A stretch of 64,000 nucleotides of DNA from Phytophthora colocasiae (taxonomy: Eukaryota; Oomycota; Peronosporomycetes; Peronosporales; Peronosporaceae), in the NCBI GenBank assembly GCA_018806915.1, contig JAGKQI010000035.1, positions 124,001 to 188,000 on the forward strand. Reading direction: 5' to 3'. Made by a program: the position numbers and the translations under genes. This document shows, one piece after another, positions 20,474-31,237 of this stretch. Every line of letters starts with the position of its first letter. Within the stretch, counting starts at the first letter, position 1. A model generated the notes under the pieces. That model did not search any database and was not told the origin of the DNA. It was given only the letters and a program-made list of their open reading frames with translations.

Positions 20474-21385
20474 CTACGCAGGCTTCACGCGTTGACAAAC
20501 CTCGCAAGCACGAACGTACTTGCGCACCCACTTGTACTGGTGGTGCCAGTAGAAGTCACGCGTGAGAAGAGTGTATGTCTTCTCACGACCCGGATGCCCT
20601 GCCGTGGGGGCATCGTGATACTCGAACATGATCCTCAACCGGAGGTCATGATCATTCGGAACGACAATGCGATCCGCATTGTCGTCTACTGCACTGTACA
20701 ACAGTAGGCCTTCGTGTACACGATAGCGGTGTACACGAGCTCGAAGATGAGGGGTTAGCTTCCGACGTGCCACGTCGGAAGGTGCTGCGAGGAACTCCAG
20801 CAGCCCCTTCGCGTCTGCATCCCTTGCATACGCGTTCTTCACGTCGTCAATCAACGTTGACGACGGCACACTAATCCTCACGACGCCAACAGCGTTGGCG
20901 TCGACCGTCTCCGCATAGTCAGGTTGACACGATAACGCGTCGGCCACTACATTGAGTCTTCCGGGTTTGTACTCCACCCGGAAGTTGTACTCCGCGAAGA
21001 AGGACAACCATCTCGCCATACGTTGCGAGATGTGCGGCGACTTAATCGCCGTACGCAATGATGCGTGGTCTGTATAGACCACGAACGGTCTACTCCCAAG
21101 TAGATACACTCGGAACTTTGCGAGTGCATACTTCATGGCAAGGAGCTCCTTGTCATGTACGGGATAGTTACGCTCAGCTGGCTTCAGCTGACGCGATTGA
21201 TAGTAGACTACACGATCACGCCCTTCGTGATCGTGTTGCATCAATGCACATCCGATTGCAAAGTCGGATGCATCGCACACTACGTGGAATGGACGATCTT
21301 GGTCCGCCACGGCCAAGATCGGCGCTTCAGTCAAGCCCTGCTTGACTGCACCGAATGCCTCCTCGCACTCGGTCGTCCAATCCAC
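20474..21385 (-). pseudogene. Gypsy-H RNase H and integrase zinc-binding domain
   Basis: Residues 30-160 are a retroviral-type RNase H (FHVVCDASDFAIGCALMQHD, YPVHDKELLAMKYAL, VVYTDHASLRT). The end carries the HHCC integrase finger (HPGREKTYTLLTRDFYWHHQ, CEVCQRVKP). It overlaps the RT ORF in another frame, so a frameshift lies near 21350. Confidence 0.85.
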
Positions 21386-24156
21386 TCAGCTTCTTTCTTA
21401 AGAAGCTGTGACAACGGGCGAATCTTGCCCGCATAGTTCTCCACATACTTGCACAAGTACGTGGCAAGCCCAAGGAACTGCCTCAGTTCCTTTACATTGG
21501 ATGGCGTGGGCCATTCATTGATCACTCTGACCTTCTCTGGGTCAGGGCGCACGCCGTCTTTCCCCACGAGACACCCCAGCACGGGTATCTCGCTCGCCCC
21601 GAAGATACACTTCTTCAGGTTCGCATAGAGCTTATGTTTCCTCATAAGCTCTAGCAGCTTCCGGAGATGCACCTTGTGCATCTCAATGTCCGTCTTCCCG
21701 TTCACAGCCCGGCTGTGGACGAACACGTCGTCGAAGTAGCTCGGTGCGAAGTCGCGCACCGAGCGCAATAGATGTGTCACGCATCTATTGAACGTCCCAG
21801 GGGCGTTCTTAAGCCCCTGTGGCATGACGAGCCACTCCCAAAGCATACCGCTTGGAGTGCTTACCGCAGTGAGAGGGATGTCCCTCTCACGCATGAGGAT
21901 CTGATAGAATCCATCACGCAGATCTAGAGCACTGAAGATAGTGCTCAAGGCCATCGAATCGATGATAACATCTTTTCGCGGTATCGGCGTCTGCGCCGGT
22001 ATCGTCGCATCGTTCAGCTTGTTATACGCATGAACGATGCGCCAGCCGCCCTGTGGTTTCTTAACACAGAACGTTGGAGCACTGTGCGGGGACTTTGATT
22101 CCCGCACTTGACCTGTAAGACGACGACTTTCAAAGAAGTCGTCGATCGCTTGTACTTGTTCACGCGGCAGTGGCCACTGCCGTGTAACACAGTACTTCGT
22201 GCCCGGCACGAGATCAATCTCGTGCTGTACGCCCTTGTCCTTCGGAAGCTCCGAAGGAATCTCGTCCGGGAGTACATCCTTGTACTCCCGCAGAACTTCG
22301 TAGTAGGGACTCGACCTCAACGAGTCCCAACTCTGCTCTTCGAAGCGCTGCTTCTTAGTATTTGCACTGAGGGAGTCATCACCCTCAGTGATCCCATCGA
22401 CGACGAGCTGCTTCAGCTCCTCGGCTTCGCGATCCACTCTCTCGATATCCGAGAGAATGCAAATTTGTTCGATGCGTCCATCGTACAAGTCTCGCGCGAA
22501 GCGCTTCCAACTCATCGTTGGAAGTGCGGTCAACGCCGACGCACTCGTCGGCGGATTCTCCAACCGCATCCTCTGGTACTGTAACCCAGTACCAGTACGT
22601 GTCAAGACGTTCAACGTCTCGACACTCGGTGTCTGCCCTGCAGATACACCCTTCTCAGTCACGGACTGAGACTCACACAGCTCACTGAGCTGGTGCCGCG
22701 CGCTCTGATACTGTACCGCAGTATCAGTTCGTGTCAAGACGTCCAACGCCTTGACACTCGGTGTCTGCACCGCAGACACACCCTCCACAGTCATGGACTG
22801 GGACTCGCAAAGCTCCCTGAGCTTGCGCCGCGAAGGTCTGCCATGGAGCTCAGCTCCAGGCGCTCCACGTCCAAGGCATCGCACCTTGGACGGGACGTTA
22901 TCGCAATCGTCAGCGGATTCCTTCCGCTGACTCGCACTATCAAGCCCGGCTTGAGTGCCGCTCATCGCGTGCAGCGCTGCTGCACGTGAGCACGCAGGTT
23001 GTTCGGGTGCTGGGCGTTTGCAACCGCCAGCACCTCCTGCCGCGCAGTCGGTTCCCTGAACCGCTGCGCCTCCATCCGCTCCCGGAGCGGATGAAGCAAC
23101 CGCATCGTCGACTCCCGGAGTCGACGTGCTCTCGCTAGCTTCCTGCGCTAGCGAGTGTTCGCTTGTACACATATCATCCGTTCCCAGAGCGGATGTACGA
23201 TCGCTAGTTCCCGGAACTAGCAGCGACTGTTCGCCTATACACGTCTCATCAGCTCCCGGAGCTGATGACCGATCGCTAGTTCCCGGAACTAGCAGCGAAG
23301 CGCCAGTGGCGTCAGCTCCCAGAGCTGACGCACGTCTTTCGATTCCCCGAATTTTATTTTCTTCGTCAACTCCCAGAGTTGACGCGACGTCGTCGGCGCG
23401 ACCCTTGGGGGCTTGAAGTACCTCCAAGGATACCGGTAATACCGGTATAATACCTTCTCTCAGGTGAATCTCATTCACCTGACCATCACTCATGTGACAA
23501 ACATCATTCAGATGTTTACGCGTCAGGTGATTCACATTCACCTGACCATCACTCATGTGATAGCGACCCTTCGGCTCAGATTTCTGAGTCGACACACATT
23601 TTCTCACAACGACTCCCGGAGTCGTTGATGGTCGCCGGCGGCGATCGGAGGCAGCGGCGGCCGCTGCTGCCTCAACTGGGGATCCACATGCACCGGCCGG
23701 TGCATGTGCAGCACTGACAGGGCCATCGCTCTCTGTCGCGCATGTGTTGTTGAAGCGTACGAGCGTACGCTTCTCCCAGTTGATCACCGGGTCATGCCGT
23801 GCAAGCCACGGCATGCCTAATACCAAGTCGAACTTATCGTCTAGATCCAAGACGATAAGATCTTCTACAAACGTCCTTCGTTTGTAAGAGAAGCGCACAC
23901 GGACTACGCGCTTCTCAGTCCTCACGGTGGCACCCGTTGCCAACCGCACCTCCAACACGCTGCGAGGCGTGTCGGCCTCTTCGAAGTCAAGTCTTCGAAG
24001 ACTTCCCTGTCGAACAAAGTTGTTCGACGCGCCCGAGTCCACTAGGGCACGAAGAGAGTTTACTCTCTTCGACATCACGTTCAGGATGACAAGGTTTGGC
24101 TTGTCATCTTGCAGCTTACAGCGAGAAACTTTCTCGCTGGGGGCAGCAGTCCTCAT
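21331..24156 (-). pseudogene. Gypsy-H protease and reverse transcriptase
   Basis: A 941-aa frame. The aspartic protease has LVDSGASNNFV (about residues 36-46) and LVLGMPWLARHDP. A linker of about 450 residues follows, made of imperfect repeats (SxPGAD…LLVPGTSD and LSELCESQS…GVSA). RT spans about residues 640-880: LRDGFYQILM, LVMPQGLKNAPGTFNR and the catalytic YFDDVFVHS (near 21735), then LGCLVGKDGVRPDPEK. The linker DNA holds the hairpins with a constant CCCGG/CCCAG loop. Confidence 0.85.
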
Positions 24157-24228
24157 CGTCGCGTGTCCAAGCTCGACACGCGAGACTGCATCACCAGTAG
24201 GACGCCCCGCGCCTACTGGTCCTTGGCG

Positions 24229-25160
24229 TTTTGAACGCCCGCCCGCTGTGCACTCGCGTGCATAGTGACCGATGTTACTACACTTGTAACATCGAACCTG
24301 CTGTTCCTACGCTGCTGTTGACCAGCAGTCGTAGCACTCGAGAAGGTCCATAGGTTCCGGACCTCCCGTCTTCACAACAGAACGCGCCGGCTTCGGCGCG
24401 TTCGCATGGAAGTTTAGCTTGACGTCGGCTAAACTCCTCTTGCATCGCAAGGCTGATCGCCTCTTCGAGAGTATTCGGATACTCTCGGAAGAGATATGTT
24501 TTGACGGGACCATCTCTTAGTCCTTCATGAACGTGACGACCTTGGTCGCCTCGTCGATCAGGTTGGCCACTATGTTCGGATACCAAGTATCGAGCACGCT
24601 GGGCAAAGGTGTGAACATCATCCTTGCCCTGCTGCAGATCGAGAAACTCCGCTCTCGATCTGAACTCGTTCTTCGGGGCTCAAACGCAAGCTTGAGCTCC
24701 TCTTGAACACCTCGTACGTGCCGAAGCACGTAGGATCCGAGAGTCGGCGCCCATAGGCCCAACTCCTCGCACGTCCGCCAAGACTTGACATGGCGAACGC
24801 GACCTTCGACATCGGATCGACGATACGTCGAGCCGCAACGGCTGTGTCAAGTTCGACAAGCCAACGAAGGAGGGTCTCGTCCTCCTTCCCCGTGTAGGTA
24901 CTCACGTGGAGTTTCAACGACTCCACGCGTGGCTTCGGGGAAGCCACCGAGGCAGCAACATCTCGTTGCTCCTTAACAATGTACCCCAGAGCAACACCGT
25001 GTTGCTCTGTCGGCGATAGCGTACGAAGCATCGTCGCTACCGCTGCCTCTCCAATGACTTGTGAAAGTCTTTGGAGAGCTTCCCACTCTGGATCTGACAG
25101 GTGGGCACAGTCCGTGCGCGTCACGGACATGTGAGGGGTCCCAGTGGATCCCTCATCCAT
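24229..25160 (-). pseudogene. Gypsy-H gag with zinc knuckle
   Basis: From 25160: a capsid-like helical region (LKLHVSTYTGKEDETLLRWL, VAFAMSSLGGRARSWAYGR, FEPR-region in a second frame). A frameshift lies near 24650, then EYPNTLEEAISLAMQEEFS and a CCHC knuckle (CYKCSNIGHYARECT, about 24250-24300). This is the nucleic-acid-binding structural protein of the element. Confidence 0.75.
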
Positions 25161-25244
25161 TGGGGAGTTCTCTACCCGCGTTCGTATGACTCCATACGAA
25201 CGAACAGCAGTCGGTCGTGGGACGGACTACAAAGTGCTACCAGG

Positions 25245-25704
25245 TGTAATGGGTCTACCTAGACCTATTAGATGGCGTACACGTGCGCTTACGTGTATGA
25301 GGAAGCGTGCAATTAGAATAGACTTAATTTAAGTATACTTATTTAAATAAGTATAATTAAATCAAATATAACTAAATTAAACTGCAAAATACCGTAAAAT
25401 GAGAACTGTTATTGAATTTGGCATAAGCCAATTATGGACCTCCTAAAACTGTTTGTTATCTATTTCTAAAGGGTCTGCCAACGTGTGGTTGGCAGAAACT
25501 CTGCTCAGTGATTGGTAGAAATCCGTTACTTTCTACCAATAATATGCACAAATGCACACGAACCACCCAATAATGTGGTTCGCTCATGTATCCTTTGGTG
25601 TGTACAGCACACCAAGGTCTGAGGCCCATTTCCAACCTCTAACAGTTATCCTAACTGTTAGAGTTACAAGTGGTACAACCACTTGTACGTGTAACCCCGT
25701 TACA
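25245..25704 (-). repeat. Gypsy-H 5' LTR
   Basis: 460 bp, TGTAATGG to CGTTACA. Contains the extra hairpin around CGAACCAC/GTGGTTCG at about 25558-25583. Confidence 0.9.
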
Positions 25705-25969
25705 CGCTCCCTCGAGCATGAATGCCCTTTACTTCCTGCGGGACCATCATCCTGATGATCCCCTCCCGGCCGGCCTTCTGTTTCCAGGTTCCTCCAGCGA
25801 CCCGCCGTGGGTGTCTCCAGGGTCTGTTCCCGAAAGGGATCCATCATGCTCTCATCTGATTCGCCTCAGATCTGGTATCACAGGTCGCCCCCTGTCGCTT
25901 GTTCCGGCTCTCTTGGCTTCGTGGCTGCAATCGCCTTTCCGGAAATCTTCTTATCCACTTCTCCACATA
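25705..25969 (+). repeat. Truncated Gypsy-G family LTR (3' part)
   Basis: Matches the last 265 bp or so of the solo LTR (about 16040-16243), ending CTTCTCCACA. It abuts the Gypsy-H LTR directly. Confidence 0.75.
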
Positions 25970-26035
25970 CCCCAGACTTTTTCAATTGGATTCAAGTCTG
26001 GAGATAGACCAGGATGACCCCGGCTGAAGGATATC
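25970..26035 (-). pseudogene. Tc1/mariner transposase scrap
   Basis: The minus strand reads GHPGLSPDLNPIEKVWGMW, the conserved (S)PDLNPIE-W block around the last catalytic acidic region of Tc1/mariner transposases. Only about 22 codons remain, wedged between LTR pieces. Confidence 0.6.
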
Positions 26036-26790
26036 GGCTTCCGGAGCTCATGTGCGTTGGTAGTGGAGTGGTGGTCGACGGTGATCAAGGCACATGGAGG
26101 GAGTGACGGGACGATCGAGGGCGTCCCCGCGTGATCGGCGACGACATGATCCGGAGTGGGTATGACCTTGGCGTACGGCACGGCCTGACACCCTGGGCTC
26201 GTCCAACAAGTGTGACCCGAGCTCTCCGGAGGATGACCAAGCGGTCACTGAGTGATCACCTCCAGATCCAGTACGAGGTCGACTCCAGACTAAACTGAGC
26301 TCAAGATTCGACGTGGATCCTTCTACAGGTTTGATCCTGGTTCTTCGGACGACGACCAAGTGGGATCACGTGGCGATCACCCTCTAGTTAAGTACGAGAT
26401 CGGCTCCCGATCAAGTATCGCATCAGATCCCGATCAAGTATCGCATCAGCTCCGATCAAGGTTAGGGGAACCAAGTGGAAGATGATCGTAGGATAGTAAA
26501 TCAGGATGGGACTAGTAGGCGTAGGAATAACCATAAACAGAATCGAATTTGCCCTGAACCACTCAAGTGCTTTCGCCACGCCTGGAACCGGGAACAACAT
26601 TGGCCCTACAAGCGTCTGGAAGGTAAGGATACGTGATCTAGTATAGCGGTTACTACTGGATAATATATTGGCCAGATTTACCCTATCTAGTTATCTATCC
26701 TTTAGTGCCCCCCTCCCTGGTTACGCTCTTCCAGGTGACGTCTGAAGAGGTCTTGTAGGTGAGAAGAATGTCTTGGGTGATGCAGGGGTT
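26036..26790 (-). repeat. Inverted, truncated Gypsy-G family LTR
   Basis: 26040-26230 and 26440-26705 are reverse-complement matches to the LTR copies at 15290-15930 and 26791-28156. Nested or rearranged copy; no gene. Confidence 0.7.
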
Positions 26791-28156
26791 TGTGGTGGAG
26801 CGGATCTGGCCAAAATCTGGTTGAGGCCGATCGCGATCGCCACTTGCGCCCAGACACCGACTAACGGAGGGGGTCCCCCGATGATCCGTGATCTTGCTGC
26901 GTGTAGTGTTCACCTTGTGTACCCGTCGGTAGGCGGGTTACGCTCTTCCAGGTGACTTCTGAAGATGTCTTGGGACGAGAAGAATGTCTTGGGTGACGTA
27001 GGGGGTGTGAGATAGCGTGGGAATACTTCACTCTACCTCGGAGGGGTTGATCCGGGTCACAGGCGAGTTCTCGAGCCTTGATCCGGTCACCTGGTCTTCG
27101 ATCCAGGTCTTCCAAAGGTCCAATGTTGGGGATCTGATCCCTTCCTTTACGATGCTTGCCGCTTCCTATAGCGGGTGTCTTGATGGGTTGAGAGTCGACG
27201 AGATCGTCAGGCCAAGCAGCCAATTCCTTTCGATCCGTAGTTCGCACGTAAAGGATAGATCACTAGATAGGGTAAAACTGGCCAATGTATTATCCAGAAT
27301 TAACCTCTATGCTAGATCTCTTCTCCTTACCTTCTTGATGCCGGGGGGCCAATGTAATTCCCAGTTCCGGTCTTGAACGAAGGCACTTGTGATGTCCAGA
27401 GCAAATTCGATTCTGTTTATGGTTATTCCTATGTCTACTAGCCCCATCCTCATCTGCTATCCTACGATTACCTGACATCCGGCTACACAGCTGCCCTTCC
27501 GATCTTCGATCTTGATCTCACCTAACCCCTGATCGCGATCTCGATCTGCCGATCTGGCGATCAGCCGATCTGGCGATCTGGCGATCTGGCGATCAGGCGA
27601 TCTGGCGATCAGCCGATCTCGATCAACCATCTCGGTCATCGATCTTGGTCCACCGTCTTGAACAATGATCCCGATCAGCAGCCTTCATACTTGATCTCGC
27701 GTGCCTGCGTCGTCGACATTCCAGGTCTTGAGCTTCCCAGACTTGATCACCACTCCCCACGCGACTAACACTGCCATCAGGTCCCCTCGGCAGCATCTCA
27801 CGGTTATGTTGTCACCGGCCCACCATAGATCACACCGATCCCGACCCTCTGCCGCCTTGATCTCCTTCTCATGCGACCTCAGGCAAGGCGCCCTTTTCTC
27901 CTCCGACCCTGAGCCGCCACGCGGGACCGCACGACGGGTTCTCCAATCACTTAGTCTCACTTGACCAAGACGCCATCCATTCATCGCTGGCGAGATCCAG
28001 ACGAACATCGATCTGGATCCATTCGTCAGCCATCGTTCGCGCAATCTGGGGTCATCAACTGACATCTTGCTTCGCCAGAGGCCCCTGTCGCTTGATCCGA
28101 CTCTCTTAGGGCCTGACGTTGCCTTTTCTCGGATTTCTTATTCGCGCTTCACCACA
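26791..28156 (-). repeat. Gypsy-G 3' LTR
   Basis: 1366 bp, TGTGGTGG to ACCACA. On the minus strand it is preceded by a purine-rich tract (GGGGGCGGA), as expected for the 3' LTR of a minus-strand element. Confidence 0.8.
27530..27640. repeat. GATC minisatellite in the LTR
   Basis: About a dozen copies of an 8-9 bp unit, CGATCTGG/CGATCAGC, within roughly 100 bp. Absent from the corresponding part of the solo LTR in this form. Confidence 0.85.
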
Positions 28157-28282
28157 TCCGCCCCCAGCCTGCAAGTTGGTCCGTCTCGGTCCACTTCAGG
28201 TCTCATTCTCCAATCTTCAGCCCAAGGCACAAGTCACCCCGACAACACTTCGACCACCACCAACGGATCCCTTCCAGTCTCC

Positions 28283-28990
28283 ATGAGCCAGCAAGGAAGT
28301 GATCCCGGGAGCGATTATTTGCCTACACCTCCCGATTCCCCAAGATCCCCCGACGGTCCGCCATCTCCCCATTCCGACATCTCGCGACGTTCGTCGGGTC
28401 CGGCTCCAGACCACGCACGCCCGCTCTCATCCGATGAGGCTGGGCCGATGCCGGGCAGTCCAGGGTGGGATCGCCTGGTGCGCGGACGTGATCAACTAAG
28501 TCGTGAAGCCATGGAACTTCGGGCGCATGTCGACGCCATGGAGCGGTTCCGGGCAGACCAGCAGAGCGAGATTGCGCGTCTGGAGCGCGAGATCGCTGAT
28601 CTCGCGGAGGAAGCCTCTGATCTCGATGGATTGCGTATGCAGGTTCACCAGCTCCGATCGGAACGCGACGAGTTCGCGCGGCGTCTCAACTCTGCCCAGG
28701 CAGACCTAGATCGAGCTACAGAGGACAGAGATCGTCTGACCGAAGAGGTGGAACAAGCCACCAACGAGATCCAGGATCTCCAGGCGGAAGCCCGGATCCA
28801 TGCTTGCGATCTGGCTGAGGCGAAGCAAGACTCCATCACTGCCAAGGCCAGCTACAACCGGATCTCGGCTGATCTTGCACATCTCCAACTGGATTCCAGC
28901 CCCACGCCTTCGACAGGGGCTCCCACCCGATTGGCCCTGGCTGAGCGAGATCGAGCCTTGGCGGACTCCGCCCGAGCGATCGCTTCCTGA
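28283..28990 (+). pseudogene. Antisense ORF of Gypsy-G, N-terminal coiled coil
   Basis: Start chosen at MSQQGSDPGSDYLP, just inside the LTR. A Pro/Ser-rich head is followed by a long continuous coiled coil (LEREIADLAEEASDLDGLRM, TEDRDRLTEEVEQATNEIQD). The frame closes at 28990, but the coiled coil goes on in another frame (RDRLLVERDQAFADRDRAQA, about 29075-29180). Opposite strand to pol. Function unknown. Confidence 0.55.
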
Positions 28991-29202
28991 CCAGTATCGC
29001 TGGTGAACGTGACCTAGCCACCGATCAACTCGCCCACGCTAACTCCGGAACTGGAACCGAGTCACTTCGGAGCGGGATCGCCTACTCGTGGAACGAGACC
29101 AAGCGTTCGCAGATCGTGACAGAGCACAGGCGGATCTCAGCGCCGAGCGACAACGATCCACTCGTCTAGGTGCGCATATAGTCTAGATCCCTCCACCTGA
29201 CC

Positions 29203-30693
29203 ATGATCACTCATATTCTGTTTGTCGTAGAGGATGATCTGATCGGTACCCATGCCGAAGTGCAGGAGTTAGAAGCGAGTCTTCAGGCATTGCAGGAGAA
29301 CTACGATCAGGCAGAAGGTGACGTAATGGCGACCACCAACGTCCTGACCGAAATGGTGTCTCGGCTCCGCGCTGCTCAAGATGAACGGGGGGTCAAACGT
29401 GCTCTCAGTCCGCCCCCATCTCCTGCTACATCGCCCCCGCACAAGACCTCGCGGACGGAGCCTCCCCCGGCCGATCACGACGCGGCCCCACCTGATGTTC
29501 CCGCTGGAGACCAACCCGGTGGCCAGGCCCAGGCGACCGAGCTCGAAGAAAAGCACGAGGAAAGCCCAGACCCCTTCGATCTGGGTCCTGAACCCGCGAT
29601 CCCGACTGGGCCGGATGCGGAGGAAGCAGATCGCACCCAGGCCACCTCGCAAGTGACCGTGGAAGCACCTTCCCCGAAGAAGGGTGGCTCGGATCGGTCC
29701 AAACGTAAACCCGATCCAGAGCATGACGATGACGCGGAGGATTCTGGCGCTGGATCCGACGACGCTCTTCGGGCTACGATACTCCGATCGCTGTCGTGGC
29801 ACCGCCGGCATGGAAATCCTCCTCCAGCATCCGGTGATCAAGGGGGGCCTGCTCCATCGACGCCTCCGGCGCAGCCGACACCTCCGGGCGGCAGTTCCCC
29901 ACAGACTCCGATCACTTCTCCTCAGGGGTCCCCGAGGGGTAGTCCAGCTGGCGGGAGCCCTCCCGGTGGGGGATCTCCGGGTGGCGGCTCTCCCGGCGGC
30001 TCGCCACGCCCCCAGCTGCACCCTCCCCTGTTCGCGATCAGCTCGTCTATTCCCGGGTATGCGAACGTCCGGCAGTATGCGGCTGGTGATGTCTTCCCGT
30101 GGGATCCGATGTTCGTCGGAACTTTGGCGATCGTCGGTATGATCCTCTCCACATTGTCCAAGAGGCTGCTGCTACCTCCCGGATTCCTCTACCCCGCGCG
30201 ATCACCGGCTAATCGCTCTTCCCGAGCCGGGGTCGGTTGGTTGGCTAGCCTGATCACTGGGCCCAACGTGCAGGCCCTACTTGCTACCCGACCTTGGGAG
30301 GTGCTCCGCAACCGACCGGCCCCCCTCACCTTCGATCTCGGTCTACATCGTCGTGCTGGAACCATGCTGGGGCAGATCGCGGATGCCTACGCCGCCTTCG
30401 AGTCAGATCACCTGCAGGCCTACTGGGAATCGACCCATTATCTCGAGATCACGAAGGCGATGTATGAAGCTGATCCTGATCTCCGTCGGTATTACCTCAA
30501 GCGTCGGCAACGGCGGCGAAGCCGTACCGGAGAACGTTGGCGGCTGCTGTTGGGACGATTCCTGCCCATGATGAGGGCGATGTGGGCGGACATCGATATA
30601 CCTACTTCCTGCACTTCCCTACTATCCGTGATCGGGTATACTGGTACCCCGGATCGGCCTCCCGAATGGCTAACCTGGCCCAGCCGACTCTGA
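29203..30693 (+). CDS. Antisense ORF of Gypsy-G, C-terminal part
   Basis: A 496-aa open frame. It has a short coiled coil, then a long Pro/Asp/Gly-rich disordered middle (PSPATSPPHK, GGSPPGGGSPGGGSPGG) and a more ordered end from about residue 280 (FAISSSIPGYANVRQYAAGD, AYAAFESDHLQAYWESTHYL) closing with a basic RRQRRRSRTGERWR patch. It probably formed one protein with the ORF at 28283. Its position between the 3' LTR and the pol end, in antisense, matches the layout of the Gypsy-H antisense ORF, though the sequences look unrelated. Confidence 0.5.
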   Translation: MITHILFVVEDDLIGTHAEVQELEASLQALQENYDQAEGDVMATTNVLTEMVSRLRAAQDERGVKRALSPPPSPATSPPHKTSRTEPPPADHDAAPPDVPAGDQPGGQAQATELEEKHEESPDPFDLGPEPAIPTGPDAEEADRTQATSQVTVEAPSPKKGGSDRSKRKPDPEHDDDAEDSGAGSDDALRATILRSLSWHRRHGNPPPASGDQGGPAPSTPPAQPTPPGGSSPQTPITSPQGSPRGSPAGGSPPGGGSPGGGSPGGSPRPQLHPPLFAISSSIPGYANVRQYAAGDVFPWDPMFVGTLAIVGMILSTLSKRLLLPPGFLYPARSPANRSSRAGVGWLASLITGPNVQALLATRPWEVLRNRPAPLTFDLGLHRRAGTMLGQIADAYAAFESDHLQAYWESTHYLEITKAMYEADPDLRRYYLKRRQRRRSRTGERWRLLLGRFLPMMRAMWADIDIPTSCTSLLSVIGYTGTPDRPPEWLTWPSRL

Positions 30694-31237
30694 ACCGACC
30701 GGAGCCCACCGATCTGATCTCTGCGTTGGCAGAATGCGATCAGGAGGACCCTTGGCGCAACCATTACCGCGATCGGCCGGCAGATCACCCGTCCCGGCAG
30801 ATCCCACGGCTCGAAAACAAGTTTAACCCGCCTGCTCCACCTACACCTCCTGGGACTCCCTGATCCCGCGATCTCGACCAGTCCGGAGGTGATCCAGCTG
30901 AGCCCAGGTCGGTCAGCACGCTTACACATTCTCTATCACGATCCGGTACTTCGCCACGCGATCCTGACTCCAGCCTAGCCTCTTTTCAATTCCACGTAAT
31001 CTTTCCAGCTTCAAAAACCAGCGTTCTTCTCCATACTTACTCCACAGTTTCGATCCCACTTAGCATCTTCGAAATCTCCACACCTTCCATCCAATCACTC
31101 CAGTTTCACATACATATACAAGAAAAATATAAAATCTCCACGAAAAATATAAAATCTCCACATCCGATCCAGATAGACATCCAGATCAGCATCCGCGATC
31201 TCGGCGTTGTGACCTGGTCACGTCGCCTTCTCTGCGT
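30694..31237. other. Gypsy-G spacer between antisense ORF and chromodomain end
   Basis: The two convergent coding regions end on either side. The stretch 31080-31170 has a direct repeat of GAAAAATATAAAATCTCCAC and is less GATC-rich. No gene seen. Confidence 0.6.

Larger units (their letters stand above)
17325..25704 (-). mobile_element. Ty3/Gypsy chromodomain retrotransposon (Gypsy-H), full length but decayed
   Basis: Bounded by LTRs 17325-17757 and 25245-25704. Minus-strand order from the right: PBS-like TGGTAGCAC next to the right LTR, gag, zinc knuckle, protease, RT, RNase H, integrase, chromodomain, then a plus-strand antisense ORF, purine tract AGGGGATGG and the left LTR. The whole 8.4 kb, LTRs included, is packed with short hairpins (see findings). 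Flanks GGTGC and CGCTC do not form a target duplication, so one side was probably rearranged. Confidence 0.9.

Noticed and set aside
26036..26181. Upstream part of the ORF ending in the Tc1 motif
   Set aside because: Its DNA matches the Gypsy-G LTR in reverse, so only the last 22 codons are transposase.
27530..27640. Possible CRISPR-like array
   Set aside because: Units are 8-9 bp with no spacers; a minisatellite.
29269..30021. 250-aa minus ORF inside the Gypsy-G antisense region
   Set aside because: Arg-rich shadow of the Pro/Gly-rich plus-strand ORF; no pol motif.
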